A stretch of DNA of 64,000 nucleotides from Symbiodinium natans (GCA_905221605.1 CAJNDS010002378.1:35001-99000), one strand, 5' to 3'. Positions 39,022-51,185 are shown, counted from the first letter of the stretch. Translations and numbers: made by a program. Notes: generated from the letters alone by a model not told the origin.

Positions 39022-40920
39022 ATCCGCCGACCCCAGCGGTAGCAGGGCGGCGTCAGTGAAGACCCCCCACCGCCCTCACCGCCCTCACCCGCTCTCACAG
39101 CATGCTGCTCATGACACCTTGAATTGGAGTGTTTTTGCATTGTTTGGCTTCAGTGCATGCCCAAACCCCGCCACCCATCGCCCTCACCCATGACGCCTTG
39201 AATTGGACCTTTGACCCCCCCCACCCCATCCATTCAGGTGGTTTAAAAGGGTCCAGTGCATGCCCCGACCACCCCCCCCCCCCCCCACCCCCCCCCCCCC
39301 CCACCCCCCCCCTCCCACCCCCCACCCCCCCCCCCCCACCCCCACCCCCCCACCCCCCCCCCCCCCACCCCCCCCCCCTGCCCCCCACCCTAAGGCCCTC
39401 ACCCCTACCCCCTACTCCGCCCTGACCAATCTCTAGTGTTTGAGGATTCCAGTGCACGCCCGGCCTACCGCTCTCCCGCACCACCCCTCCCCCCCCCACC
39501 CCCCCCCCCCCCCCCACCACCCCCCCCCCCCCCCCCCCCCCACCCCCCCCCCCCACCCCCCCCCCCCCACCCCCCCCCCCCCCCCCCCCCCACCCCCCGC
39601 CACCCCCGCCCTGTGGGCCTCCCCGCCCCTGAGCAATCTCTTAGTGTTTTAAGGATTCCAGTCATGCCCCGCCCTCCCCTCACCGCTCTCACCGCTCTCA
39701 TCACTCCCCCTCCCTATGCCCCCCTCCCTCAACCCCCCCCACCCGCCGCCTCGACTCTGAAACCCCACCCCCCCCCACCCCCCCCATCCCTTCCCTCCTA
39801 GGCCCCTACCCCCTACTCCGCCCCTGACAAATCTCTAGTTTGAGGGATTCCAATCCGCCTCCCCGCTCTCATCACGCCCCTGCCTTCCACCCCCAACTCC
39901 ACCAACCCTCGACCGTCACCTCCCCTGTCCACCCGCCGCGCTCCACCCTGCCTTCCGCCCCAACCCTCTCACCAGAGCTGGTCAAATGAGTCAGGCCCCT
40001 TTCCGCCAGCCACCCCCACCCTCTCCCACCCCCACTCCCTAACCCTCCCACCAACCCTCCCCAGCCCTCATCATTACCCCCTCCCACCATCGTGCACCAT
40101 CCGACCGCCCCCCCGCTCTCACCGCTCTCATCGCTTCTTCATCTCCATGCCCCCCAGTCCACCCCTGCCTTCCGCCCCCTAATCCGACACCAACCCTACC
40201 CCCCACCCCCGCCGCCCCCCTTTCCACCCCCACCCACCCCCACCCCCCCCGCCCCCGCCCCCCCCGCCTGCCCGCGCTCCACCCTGCCTTCCGCCCCAAT
40301 GCGACTGTCTTGGGTCTGGGGTCGGCGGCACTGGCGGTAGCCATTAAATCGGGCAGCGCGAGGTCCCCAAAGGACCGAGCAAATGCGGACCTTTTAGCCC
40401 GGGTCGTCCCGGGAATAGCCTTGCTGGCCTCTGGCCTTCTGCGAAGCAGAATTAGGCCGGACGCCAGTGCCGCCGACCCCCGCGTGCCGCCGGTGAACGG
40501 TTTTTTTTTCGTGGTTTTTTGCGTCGCCACGGAGGCCCCCAGAGGGCGCGCATCATGAGCATCAGCGGGTCCAGCCCGGGACCCCCAGGCGCGCATCAGG
40601 AGCATCAGCGGCTCCCGGGGCGGGACCCCGGGGGCGCATCAGGAGCATGATGCCCCCCAAAGGGCGGGCATAAGCGACGTGTCTAAGCCCGGGGCTAGGA
40701 AAAAGGGAGTTTAGGGGCCTTATAAAGTGCTTAGAAACGTTAAGGGAGTTTAGGAGCCTCAAACGCTCAGAGATTTGAAGGGAGTTTAGGGGCCTGAAAA
40801 TGCTTAGAAACTTAACGCTTAGAGATTTTAAGGGAGTTTAGGGGCCTCAACATGCTTAGAAACTGCTCGCCCCAGGCGTCTGCGTGCGCTGCCCGCCCAT
40901 GGGCGCAGCCCCTTAAAATA
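39022..40920 (+). mobile_element. C-rich repeat element, copy 1 (inserted in copy B)
   Basis: It starts ATCCGCCGACCCC and reads GGCGGCGTCAGTGAAGACCC shortly after; it ends CCCATGGGCGCAGCCCCTTAAAATA. The 5' half is an expanded C/A-rich minisatellite with CCAGTGCATGCCC words and long C runs. A roughly 380-bp core (40,317-40,695) is almost identical to 53,294-53,680. The 3' part holds four degenerate copies of a GGGAGTTTAGGGGCCT...GCTTAGAAAC unit (one in copy 2). No terminal inverted repeat, poly-A tail, target-site duplication or credible protein was found. Mobility is inferred from the interrupted host element, not from an encoded enzyme, so it would be non-autonomous. Confidence 0.75.
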
Positions 40921-41065
40921 TGTATTGTAAATCCGATACAGACGATGGAGAAGGAAGGATGGCAGGTCTCGAATCATGAGACTAGGAAGTATTCGAGCGC
41001 ATAGGATGATGTGAAAAGTCATTTGTAGTAAGTGTGGGGGACGTGAGACTACTGTGAGCAAATAT
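40921..41065 (-). repeat. telomere-motif-rich dispersed element, copy B, proximal part
   Basis: It matches the reverse complement of 9,255-9,360: TGTATTGTAAATCC against TGTATATCAAACAC, then GCATAGGATGATG, TAAGTGTGGGGGACG.GAGA and TACTGTGAGCAA against the corresponding landmarks of copy A. About 50 extra bases are present here between TGGAGAAGG and GCATAGG. This continuity across 39,022-40,920 shows that the C-rich element interrupts the repeat. Confidence 0.75.
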
Positions 41066-41129
41066 CCTATCCCGCTCACCACTCTTCATGTTCCCACAGT
41101 CCAAAGCAACTAGGTATCAAGTCCGTACT

Positions 41130-41420
41130 ATTTGAATTTCACATTCAAAGGTCATACCCAGGCTTCGTTCGTGAGTCAACCGAATTTTCACAAGTACATG
41201 AACTGGCCATAGCCCAAGACATTTTTTGTATGGGAATTGCATCTGTTTAACCGTATATTAAAGACCACGCCGTATCAAATCCTCCTCTGTCCCCTATTCG
41301 TAATGATTTGTTTTTGGAATTTAAAATTCTAAGGCCACACCCTGAGACATCCTCATCTGAGCTTCGTTTGTAATTCAACTTGATGGATTAGAACTTTAGA
41401 TTCAGAGGCCACACCTCGAA
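41130..41420. repeat. diverged AT-rich tandem repeat, spacing about 190 bp
   Basis: TTTGAATTTCACATTC-AAAGGTCATACCC...GCTTCGTTCGTGAGTCAAC at about 41,130 recurs as TTTGGAATTTAAAATTC-TAAGGCCACACCC...GCTTCGTTTGTAATTCAAC at about 41,313. A partial third GATTCAGAGGCCACACC follows at about 41,398. The region is more AT-rich than its surroundings. Confidence 0.65.
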
Positions 41421-42365
41421 GACATTGCGCTCACGCACTGCTCTCCTGCTGCTAGATGGGCCTAAACCCTAGCCCCTCATCGTCCCACTCTCCATCCAAA
41501 TGCTGCATCAACAGTCTTACCCCTGCAAATGTCAACCAACAACACTCAAAAGGTCAGTCCCGTGGGGGGGGGGGGGGGTAGCATATACATTGTATACACA
41601 ATACACATAACCCGAAGCAGAATTGAGATATGGTCAAGATGAAGAATATTTATACGGACGGCTTCTGGTCTTGGAGTGCAGGGAACCAAAAAACCAAATG
41701 TCCTAGGTGGTTTTTGGTTTTCGGCGAACCCCCCCCCCAAAAAAAAAAAAAAAAAAAAAACTTTTGTTTTCCGACTTCCCAGGGCTCTAAAACGAAGAAA
41801 AGCATGTTTGTTGCTGGTTTATCACCAAACAACCCCAAAAAAAAAAAACGGGAGACAACAAAATTTTGAGGGAAGGATCATCCTGAAGAGACTAATCAAA
41901 CGGTAGTCAGGCAGAAAGCAAACAAACGCTGTGAACCCTTGAAGTGGACCCTCAAAACCCCACCTTCAGCACCCCAGGCTTATGGTTTCGGATTTGGGGG
42001 CTTAGGGCTTCACTTGTCAAACAAAAGAATAATATCTGATGTAAAAAGGTGATCTAAGAAGATTCCGGTAACAATTTGTACGAAGACTAGTGGGCCTTAT
42101 AAACACAATATTCCTAAAACAACTGATGATCAAAGGACAACGATATGACTGCAAATGATGCTTCATGTGGAGTTCAAAATGTAAAATATGAACATTCATG
42201 GGCTAGTTCATATGAATAAAGTAGTGAGCCCGTGTACGTTTTCCTTGTGTTTGTTTCCTATTGTCACTGGCATTTCCCTCGCTTTGCTACCAAATTACCA
42301 GAAGCAAAAAAAAGCTATCTCCTTGGAATCTTTTTCACGGCATTCGCAAGCTCGTCAAAATAGCA
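41421..42365. other. no gene recognised
   Basis: It holds a G run (41,566-41,578), a C run followed by a long A run (41,731-41,760), a second A run (41,837-41,849) and AT-rich sequence. Two of the A runs could be retroposed poly-A tails, but no upstream gene copy was recognised. Confidence 0.5.
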
Positions 42366-42672
42366 AATTCGCCTCGGCTTCCTATCTAGCCCAACCCTTT
42401 CCCCCACACCCTGTGGGACCCCCCCCCCCCCCCATCGCTTGGAGGAGCTGCAAAGCAGCTGCCCTGCAAATCACTCCTATCAAGGAAAAGCTTGAATTTG
42501 GGTACCGTGCTGTGACCCCCCTGGGACCCCCTGACACTCCCCTGCTGGGACCCCTGGGACCCTTTCTGGGAACCCCGGAGCCTTGACACCCTTCCTGGCA
42601 GAAAACCCTCGTTCCTCCTTTCCTGTCCGTGGGCCGGCCCGGCTGCCGAGGCGGCGCGCGCAAGCGTTTACA
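42366..42672. mobile_element. possible short TIR element, copy 1
   Basis: It opens with TTCGCCTCGGCTTCC and closes with GGCTGCCGAGGCGGCG, so CGCCTCGGC / GCCGAGGCG are inverted ends. The interior shares CCCTGTGGGACC and the TGGGCC..GGCTG.CGAGGCGGCG...TTACAAT tail with 61,594-61,830. It contains CTGGGACCCC repeats. No target-site duplication was found, and the core match is weak. Confidence 0.4.
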
Positions 42673-45600
42673 ATAAGCGATCGCATGAAATGAGCCTGAA
42701 GATGCTTGACTGAGCTTGAACAGAGTGAACACGACAGCAAACGCACACCAGCTGCTACGTCTTCTCCTTTGTTCCTAAGCTTCTCTGCGACAATAGCCGG
42801 TTTGTTCACAAGGGCTGGTTCCCGTGTCTTGTCTTCCGTCTTCATCTCGACGTCGAGGACCAAGAGGCGCTAAGGCACATGGACGAATTTGTAGACATTG
42901 TACACCCTCGTACCCTCAAACGTAGCAACAAAGACGTGGGCTGCAGCGCCGTGGCCATCCTCGACTGTCGTATTTCTGGGACCCTCTCAGGTTCGTCCTG
43001 GAGGGTTTGCAAACGCGTCGCGGTTTTGAAGCCCAAAACCTCGGCAGGTCTCAATAAACCGACATTTTGGGATTTTGGGGAGTTTGGGAAGAAGGCCCCG
43101 CAGATTCCCGGCCGTCTTGTCCTCTCCCTTCCTCGCTCTCTCGCTCGCGCCATCGCTTTTAGCTCCACAACTGTCTACTTCGGTTCGTCCTTCCTTTTCC
43201 AATCAATTAACTTGCTTGTGAAGTTGGCTTTTGCTGCTGATCCAAAAACAAAGCTGCATTCATCCAAATGCGAATTTCATTTGGCAAAGCACGTCATGAT
43301 GCTGCAAGGACTTCCCGGAACTCCTCGTTCTTCCCCTGGCTTTGCGCCCAAAGCAGAAGTCGCAAGCTGTCCATGGCAGAAGAGCTCGCTCCGTCCCACG
43401 AAAACCTGCACAAGCAAACAACCTCCACAACCTCCACAAAGCACCAAAGACCACCACAGAGCGTCCAATCTCAAAGGTCCACATTTATGCAACCATGGCG
43501 CTTGATTCCATACTTGGGGCCAATCCTCCGGGGGAAAAAGGCTGAACCGCACAACACGTACTGAGGTCTCAACGAAGCCTTCGCTATGCTATCCATGGTG
43601 ATCAGAGGACGAAGCCCGTCGATCCATTGCAAGATTCTACGTGTACTTCCATCTACTTTCGTGACATGTGCTCACCATGTACTTCAGTCCTGTTCAGCAT
43701 GTCCTCGCCATGCTTGCGGGCCGTTTCATCTCCTGCGGAGCAGTGCAGTTCTGCGCTTAACGGCGTTCGCGGAAACCTCAGAGCGTCAGCAGCCGGATTT
43801 TGGGAGAAAAGTGTGATAGTGCAAGAACGCGCGAGCAGCAGAGATGTGGAGAGGGCTTGGGCGCTTCGCGGCGCTTGTCAGCCACAACTAAACTACCTCT
43901 ATAACCAGAGCATGGAAGTCAAACGGGCATGCATGTGGATTCAAACAACACATGGGTGCTCGAATGAATGACCAAGTGACTGACTACACACGACTCGTAT
44001 CTGAATGAAACGAAGAACTACCGAAATCCACAGGCCCTCAGCACTTGCCACAAACATCTACAAAGCTTCTCTTGCATTCTAGGTTGCTAGAGCTGGTGTG
44101 TCAGGTGATTCGTTCAGAATGCTGGGCTTGCATCTGACCGAACTGTGCGAGCACGTACAAGTAGAGGCTCCGTGCCAGAGTCGTCTGCCTTTCCGCGCAC
44201 GCCTCAAACAAGCTAGACAAGTGCCAGTGCCACCTGTGGAGACCTCCAGCTACTCTGCAACGCCAAGCTGCAGAAGGTGCGTTGGCGCACCCTGCTCCAA
44301 GGGCAGTGGGCGTCGGTAGATTTTGTACACCTCAATATCAAATGCATTGAGGAGGGAGACGGCCTGGGTGCAGGTCGCAGATTCGCAGGATATCTAATTT
44401 TGGAGGTCTCTGACGATCAGGGGGCTCCTTTTAAGGGGGAAAGAGCTTCGAAGTTGCTGCCGGGCAAGTGGCGAGACGAGAGCCACCAACTTCCCGCTCG
44501 TGAATTGCAGCATACAGTATTTGCTTTGCCAGGTACCCATGTGGTCAGCTTGTACCTCGAGCGACAAACTCTTCACAAAAGAAAACTAGGCCTGCAGTCC
44601 ATACACAGAGCCCAGGGCAACTGACAAAGTCGATGTTGACAAGCCTGAGTTGGAAGGTTCAAACTGAGAGCTCGTTGGCCTGCACTGGCGTTCTCGGAGA
44701 GTAGGCCACGGGGCATCTTTCCGGCAGGAACAAGAGCTGTTGTCGCCAGCACCGAACCTGGGCTACCAGTCTGGGCAAAAAAGAGCGAAGCGAGAAGGAT
44801 GGCGGTTGAGATGGTGACGGTGTCGGGAGCACGGGCCGAGTGGAGAACAGTCAAGGACCCGTACAAGAGGTCAGAAACGGGCCCTCCTGACTCTAGGTTC
44901 GTTATGCTCCTCGCTCTTGTTCCTGGCACATATGTGGAAGACACGACCCAGTTGCAACAAACTCGGTGAACATTCCAAAAAGATGACGGTTGGCAAGATT
45001 TCTCTGCTCTCGGTCTGACAACGCCGCCGCGGTGCAGGGAATCGGCACGCCTCGACGCCCTGAAACACCTGAGACAGGAACGCGGAGCTCAAGGAGGTCT
45101 GCAGCAAGAAATAGCTTGCATCAGCAGACGCAAGGCAAGCTGACTCCGGTTGATTCTGTTTGCTTGTTTGCTTGTTTGCTCGCCGACGTAACTGCGCGAC
45201 TGCGCCACTGGGTGCCTGCCAAGCAGGGCCAAGCACCCTTTCAGCAGAATTCAGCAGAATAGTCAGCTAGAGCTTTCCAAGGTCGAGGGCGCGTGTTGTA
45301 TGTCGATGCTGCATGACTTTAAAACATGCCAAAAAAAACAACAAGCTGAGGAACGTGGCCGTTCAAGCGGCACGGCGGAAATGGTTGCGAGAGTTGTGGA
45401 TTCACCAAGGTGTCACTCCTAGGGTTTGTGAAACGTTCTGCGCGTTCGGCTTGGACCTGGTGCATCCTGGTTCAACTGCACTCAGGGCAGGAAGCAATCA
45501 AACAGGCCACCCGCCGCTGCTTCCAATAATGTTGGACCCCCCCCCTCACCCTCTGAAAAGGCGAAGCTTTTAAACGGTCCACGGGTTTTATATAGTTTTA

Positions 45601-46796
45601 AAAGGAAGGGTTTATTGAGTTTAAAAGGGACAGCGAGGCCCGGCAATTGATTGCAAAGGCGCGCCACGCGAAATTTTCTTACGACACACGGACGATTTGA
45701 CTTAGTTGCGGACCCACTCTGGACCCCTAAACAGTCACGGGGTCAAACTTGACTTTATGGAGGGGCCCCTCTGAAGGCACGTCCAAAAGTGCGCAAGCTG
45801 TAAGTTCGACTTCTACGATGTGTCAACCCCCCCCCCCCCCCGGCTTTTGCAGTGACATTGTCACATCCCTTGCAGCCCGCCCAGTCTCTTTGCATTGTGG
45901 GGAAAGAACGAGAAGTTGAAGCAAGCGCATCACAGCGAAAACCTGGCCTTCAGACGCCCACCCAAGCTGCTGTGGAGATTTTACACCATACCTTGGGGCT
46001 CTGCTGCAGAACAAACTCGTCTTTGACACTACTAAAATCTGCAACTTGATTGCGCTGGCCACGGCAGACTCCTTGCCTCAAAGGCTCATGACATCCCAGG
46101 CGTCCTACGCCGAAAGATGCACAGTACGCATGCAACAGATATTTCAGACTTTGACAGCGTGCTCAACTCCTCTGCAGTGCAGCTTCCTCGGTGCATTCCG
46201 CTGTGAGGGGCAAGGGAAGCAGGGGAAGCGTCAGAAAGTTCGAATAGCTTGCCTCCGGCGCTTAAGGCGCAGAGTGCTTTGGATGCATGTTCTGTCAACT
46301 GCCAGCGCCCTCAAAGGCAGGCATAGCTGAGTCTCATATGGACGCATCCATGGCGTTACAAGAGCGAAACCCGCAGTGCAGTGGAGCCAAGAGTCCTTGG
46401 CCCGGGCAGCAGGCTCCTCACGGTGCTCATGTCTTTCTCCAAACTTGGGGGGTGGGACGCTGGGAAAGCCAAGTTCTGGGAGGCAGGCGCGCAATTCGGA
46501 TTGGGGGGGTGTGCAGGCTAGCACCAGCTGCCAACATGCTCAGATATGACCTGAATCCACTAAAAAGGCCGGTTCCGCCAGGCCTGTTGAGATATGAAGC
46601 ACTCAAGCTGCGCGGTCTTACAGCTCTGCATTTCTTCGGAAAAGGCATGTGTTTGGGCGTTCTTTTGCAAATCATTGGAAGCCCTCCATGCAGGCTCAAA
46701 CTAGCAGCCAATTGAGGACACCTTCGCAATGTCTGCACGCGCCTGAAATGCTTCCAGAATGATGTTGTGTCCACGGAGTCAGCGCATGTGACATCC
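42673..46796. other. stretch with weak coding candidates
   Basis: The plus frame from 42,879 (MDEFVDIVHPRTLKRSNKD...) and the plus frame 44,277-44,624 (contains FAGYLILEVSDDQGAPF) are mildly protein-like, but no family or splice partners can be given. Minus 44,573-44,944 contains a hydrophobic segment (TISTAILLASLFF). C runs lie at 45,537-45,546 and 45,827-45,841. This gap lies downstream of the SH3-like gene. Confidence 0.35.
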
Positions 46797-47234
46797 TCAC
46801 TGAGAGGTGCCGAACAAAGCCAAGTATAGAACACCAGCAACCCACGCGAACGCACAAACAATGAAGACAAGTTTCGGGTACTCAAGGCCTGTCCTCTCTT
46901 GTCCAGGCGCCCTTGTCGCTGCTTTCGCTGCTTCTCTTTGACGTGCATCATCCCGCTCATCCCGCGTGCCTGCGACTTCGCCACAATCCACGGACCTCCG
47001 GCGTGCCAGCAGATCTTTCCCACGGAGACAGAGGCTGACCCAACCGGTGTTGGGCCCCTCCCCTCGAACCAATTCATAGCGCACACGCCCTTGCGTGCGT
47101 TCAATCTGTCGGATGACGGCACCGGTAGCCAAGCGCTGGCCGTCCTGGCGTGTGGCGAGGGACGCGCCGCTTCGGACCAGGATTCCATCACTGGTGGCTC
47201 CACCCACAACCTCCCAGAGCACCTCTTTCGCCAT
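46797..47234 (-). CDS. SH3-like-domain protein with C-terminal membrane anchor
   Basis: A 145-aa protein in one exon. Residues about 5-75 form a beta-rich module: LWEVVGGATSDGILVRSG, RLATGAVIRQIE, RYELVRGEGPNTGWVSL and LRGKDLLARR. This pattern (tryptophan, then Gly-Ile-Leu-Val-Arg, then LATGA, then GP.TGWVSL..KG) is the small SH3-like repeat I know from many dinoflagellate proteins; its partner is unknown. A charged stretch (ERDDARQREAAKAATR) follows, then one hydrophobic segment, LVFIVCAFAWVAGVLYLALF, four residues from the end. This suggests a tail-anchored protein with the module facing the cytosol. The start is supported by an in-frame TAG about 15 bases upstream (near 47,249) and by the module beginning five residues later. 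No membrane partner can be inferred from its neighbours. Confidence 0.75.
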   Translation of the reverse strand: MAKEVLWEVVGGATSDGILVRSGASLATRQDGQRLATGAVIRQIERTQGRVRYELVRGEGPNTGWVSLCLRGKDLLARRRSVDCGEVAGTRDERDDARQREAAKAATRAPGQERTGLEYPKLVFIVCAFAWVAGVLYLALFGTSQ

Positions 47235-50200
47235 CGGCGGTGTGGAAAGACTCTACATTCCACAATAGTAAGATATAGCTTGGGTCTGACCTTCTTGCCC
47301 CTGAGGTGCCTCCCTGATCGACTCGGACCGACATTTCACTCTCAAGGAGAACAGCTAGCCAATTCGCTGCGGAACTTGGGACGGTTTGGGACGCAACCAA
47401 GGCATGCAGCAGTTAGCGATGGTGGAGCTTTATACCTCTGCCATTTTTGGAGGCGTGCACCTTGAATCTCTTTCAAAATGGTTCGAGCTTTGCCTCTGAG
47501 GCTCGGGCACGGGTATCGGCTACACTGTCTACACATTCCTGTGCGACATGGCTGGAGGTTCTGGTGGAGAATGACTGTGTGAAAGCGCTGGCTAGCCGGC
47601 CTGCTAGCTCCGCCGCCTGTGTTTAACAAGGCCTCAGAGGCTGGGCAAAGATAAGATCACAATCTCTGCAACCTCTCCTCTCACAACTTGCCTTTGTTGA
47701 CAACATTCAAGACGACTTGAAGGTGCGAAGCGGTGAGTCATCTAGAGTCACTTTGACCCGAGCTATGCTCCGAGTCGGCCCCTGAGCCGCTGACGTGGGC
47801 GGAGCAGCTAATTGCGGCGCTCAGCGCTCGGCTCCCTCGCGAGGCCGCGCTGCCTTTAGAACACAAGGTAAGACCTTTGCACTCGGCTTTTTCAATCTCA
47901 GGCTCCGTTCAAGATCTTGAGACAAGCACCTTAAGGCCACAACGGCCAGATCGTGCGATTTGGGGACCCACAACAACATCACACGATCCCCTTTACGTGG
48001 GCCTCGCCGGGACAGCGAGCGAACACTGCTTCGATCGTCCTGAAGCGAATGCAGAGGCTTAAAGTGGCACACAATAGAGTTACAACACACGGGCCACGAT
48101 TATGATTGGCGAATAAAGTATGCGACCTTAAACATACCTGACGTGTATAGAAAAGGCGCTCTTCAAAATGCAAACTGTGGAATTGGCAAAGCTCCTAGCT
48201 GACAAAAGCCGCCTGGAGCCGCATGGACGTCAGCGCTGGCGCAGAAGAGCAAGGTACGAGCCTCGAGCGGTTTAGGGCATCGGGTTTGGGGTTCGCCCTC
48301 TATGTTCAGGCAACAACTCCTCCACACGACTGATGGAGATCAGTGGTTTGCACTGGGGTGCACGGCTTACCAGGGCTGGTGCATTCGTCTGACTAATTTC
48401 TCATGCATGTTCATCCGAAAATCTGGACGTGACATCGCCCGAGTGGCCGATGAGGCTGAATCTTCATCCGTCGGCGGTCCCTCGCAGATACCAGATCATG
48501 ATGCGAGTATCTTCTGACATGCGGCTTCCGTAGAGACAAGCACCACAGAGCATTCAGCTTGTCGCGCCTACTGCCATGAAACTATGAAAGCTCTGCGGGC
48601 ATTGACGGTGTGAAGCATTCAGGTACAGGCCCAGCAGCGTCGCCGAAAACACTCACCTTACACGATTTCATTGCACTTCTGAAAGCTTCCGGTGAGGCGG
48701 AAGGCCCCTGATCCTGGCCCCATTGAGGACGAGCAGTTAGTTGCAACTTGCTTTTGGCTACCTGACTTGTCCCGCTTTGACTCAAATGCTTACTTGCAAG
48801 TTCTTGTTCTTTTCGAAACATCTGAAGTCCCGAGTAAGTCTGCGACAATCTTACCTGGTTGTGACTCTTTGGGGCATGTGGACGTTACTTGACCTATACA
48901 CCTATACATAAGCAGCACTTTTTCCCACTTCTCACCTGGGACACCTTCGAACTTAGGGCTTTGAAGGCCCTTTTCTGGCTTCAGAGGCGTGCGGCCGACA
49001 TCTGCTTTTGAGGGGCCCTGCAAACAGTAAGGGTTACGGCTAGCCACCCATTGGGATCCGGGTCCTCAACCCCTCTTCACAAAAGCAGGACAAGACACAA
49101 ACCCTCCTCTTAACAAAAGCAAAACACAAACCACAAACTCAAACAGGACAAACTCGGCTTCGAGCAGTGACGCGACCAAACTCGTCCGGTGTGTCGTTCA
49201 TTATCTGAGCAGCTTCTGTGATTGGACGCGAGAATTCAGAAGAGGTGCAACCCCCCCCCCCCCCAAGATTTCATCTCGCGCATCAGTGCTGGGCCAAGTC
49301 CAAGCAACACGTCTTTTGAGTTGATCACCGAACTAAGGGGCAACACCCAGCGGCCTCCCCTCGCGCGCCATTGAGCTCTGGTCGCCTTCGAATTCCAGAG
49401 ATTGTGACCTGCAACATTGGTAAAACCCTCACAACATCCCTCAAACCCTGAGATTATGCACCATCATCAGCCCGGACGGGCTCTTGGTGGATTACCTGTT
49501 CATCAGTTCACCCACTGTTTTTAAACATTATGATTAGCTCGCGCATGAGTACTATTAACACGAGCGAACTAGGGAGGAAGGAAAAGGACAAAGATGTGGT
49601 GCACGTGACAAAAGACTAAACACAAACGGGCACGCAATATGATTACTGGCGGGCGTATGAGAAGATTCATGTTCACGCATGAAAAGCCCTTGTAAAACAT
49701 AGTATATCATATAGGGGCAGAGAACGAACAGTACTGTATTACACTCACCGTGTTCACACGTGCGCTTACAATGTTATTACAGGCGCGAATAGACTGAGCG
49801 AACGAAGGCCACAAATGAAGTGCATTTTACGGGGCAAGTATGATTTATGAAAGGGCCGTTCATAACACCATCAATAATGCAAGGGCCCAAGAGAGCACTA
49901 CATTCCCTCGTTCATTCATTCATCTCCTCGTTCCCAATCCGTCTCTTCTGAGACGGTCGCCTTTTCAATTCAGTATTTAGGGGTTCTTTGTTTGACCCAG
50001 ACTCGCGGGCACACATTGTCATATTCTTGCTCGTGGTAAAAAAGTACATTACAAGACTTAGGAGTTGTTGGGCTTGTGAGCGTCCGAGGGGTGTTCTGGG
50101 GCGTGGGAGGGCACTCAAGCGCCACGGAGAAACTGCGTAGCATGCATGCTCGGGGCCCAGGACCAGAGGAAATTCGTCATGAGCTGCATGTGAGAAAAGC

Positions 50201-50950
50201 ACACCCAACAGCTACCAAAAACCAGCTCTGCTTTAGCCACCTTTCCCTACTCTTTCTTGGCTTTTGTTTCGGTAGTTTTTATCTCTTTATATGTTTACCT
50301 ATTTCGGTCTACATTTACTTCTCTGTAAATATGTGCTTCTTCATGCATTTCTTTCGTGCAATGTCTTGGATGTCTGTAGAGGTTTACCAATTTCCATTCC
50401 TGTTTCCTCATTTCGTTCTTTTGTTAATCATGTCTGTCTTTGTCTGCGAATTCCCTTCTGAATGTATGTATTCATTCTTGTGTATTTCGTTCGTTCTTGA
50501 TGTCTTGTTGTCTTTCATTCGTTCTTGCGTTCCCTTTTCTTAGTTCTAGCTCCTCCATTCATTTCGTTATTATCTGTTGGTTTGACTGTGTGTCGATTCT
50601 TTTCTGACCTTTTCGTTTGTGTTTCTTTGTTCGACGTTTCTTTCTCACTCTCGTTCTTGGGGCAAGGGGGGCCAAACCCCCTGGCAAGTGTGCACAAATT
50701 CTCCCACCCCTGCTTCAGCAAAAGCAGAGATGGCCAGCTCCCCAGGCTGAGAACGGGGCGACATCACCGGGAACCGGAACTCGATAGAAAGGCCCGCCTT
50801 CCTGCTGTTTAGACACAGTGGCGTGCTCTGCACATGCACACGTGGGCAACCACTGGCAATCAGTTGGGGGCTTCTCCTCCGGTGGGCTGAGAGGCATTTG
50901 TAACGTCCTTGGCAGATGGCGGAAACTCGTGCAGTGAGATGTTCCTCTCT
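47235..50950. other. no gene recognised
   Basis: This is the sequence upstream of the SH3-like gene. It contains a C run (49,252-49,264), an AT-richer part (49,400-49,900) and a T-rich stretch with recurrent TTCGTTC / TTTCTTT words (50,230-50,650). No family motif was found in any frame. Confidence 0.45.
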
Positions 50951-50966
50951 CTTCAGCCAAAGGACT

Positions 50967-51185
50967 TCAAAAGCTTCTCTGGAGACTGCCACGATAGAAA
51001 CTCCTGACAAGCTGGGTGGCAAGGCTTCTCAGAAAGTCAGAATGCACAGCCAATGTTCTCACGGATTTGGTTTTGAGGCTGACATCTTGAACCATCTCCT
51101 TCTCACATAGAGATCTCCAGATCTGATCATTCTTTGATGGATCGGTGGCCTTAAGTTGGCAGACATGGGTACAAGAAGTTGTCAC
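50967..51185 (-). CDS. possible exon, weakly F-box-like
   Basis: The frame contains VCQLKATDPSKNDQIWRSLCEKEM. The spacing cysteine - short helix - D....IWRSLCEKE resembles the C-terminal half of an F-box (substrate-adaptor motif of SCF ubiquitin ligases), which typically ends in a W..LC pattern. The upstream Pro-containing half of the motif (LP.E....I) was not found, though AG acceptors exist upstream. Downstream the frame soon stops. Treat as a candidate only. Confidence 0.22.
   Translation of the reverse strand: MTTSCTHVCQLKATDPSKNDQIWRSLCEKEMVQDVSLKTKSVRTLAVHSDFLRSLATQLVRSFYRGSLQRSF

Noticed and set aside
39095-39801. Poly-Gly and poly-Pro open frames on both strands
   Set aside because: Translation of C runs in copy 1 of the C-rich element.
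40310-40558. Open frame repeated in both C-rich element copies (40,310-40,558 and 53,296-53,655)
   Set aside because: The frame is shared because the DNA is nearly identical; there is no evidence of protein-level constraint, and a T run changes length between copies, shifting the downstream frame.
41740-41760. Retroposed gene marked by a poly-A run
   Set aside because: No upstream coding copy, spliced-leader relict or target duplication was visible; the A run directly follows a C run.
46427-47263. 278-codon minus-strand open frame overlapping the SH3-like gene
   Set aside because: It is the shadow of the gene in another phase; the SH3-like frame has the motif, the upstream stop and the membrane segment.
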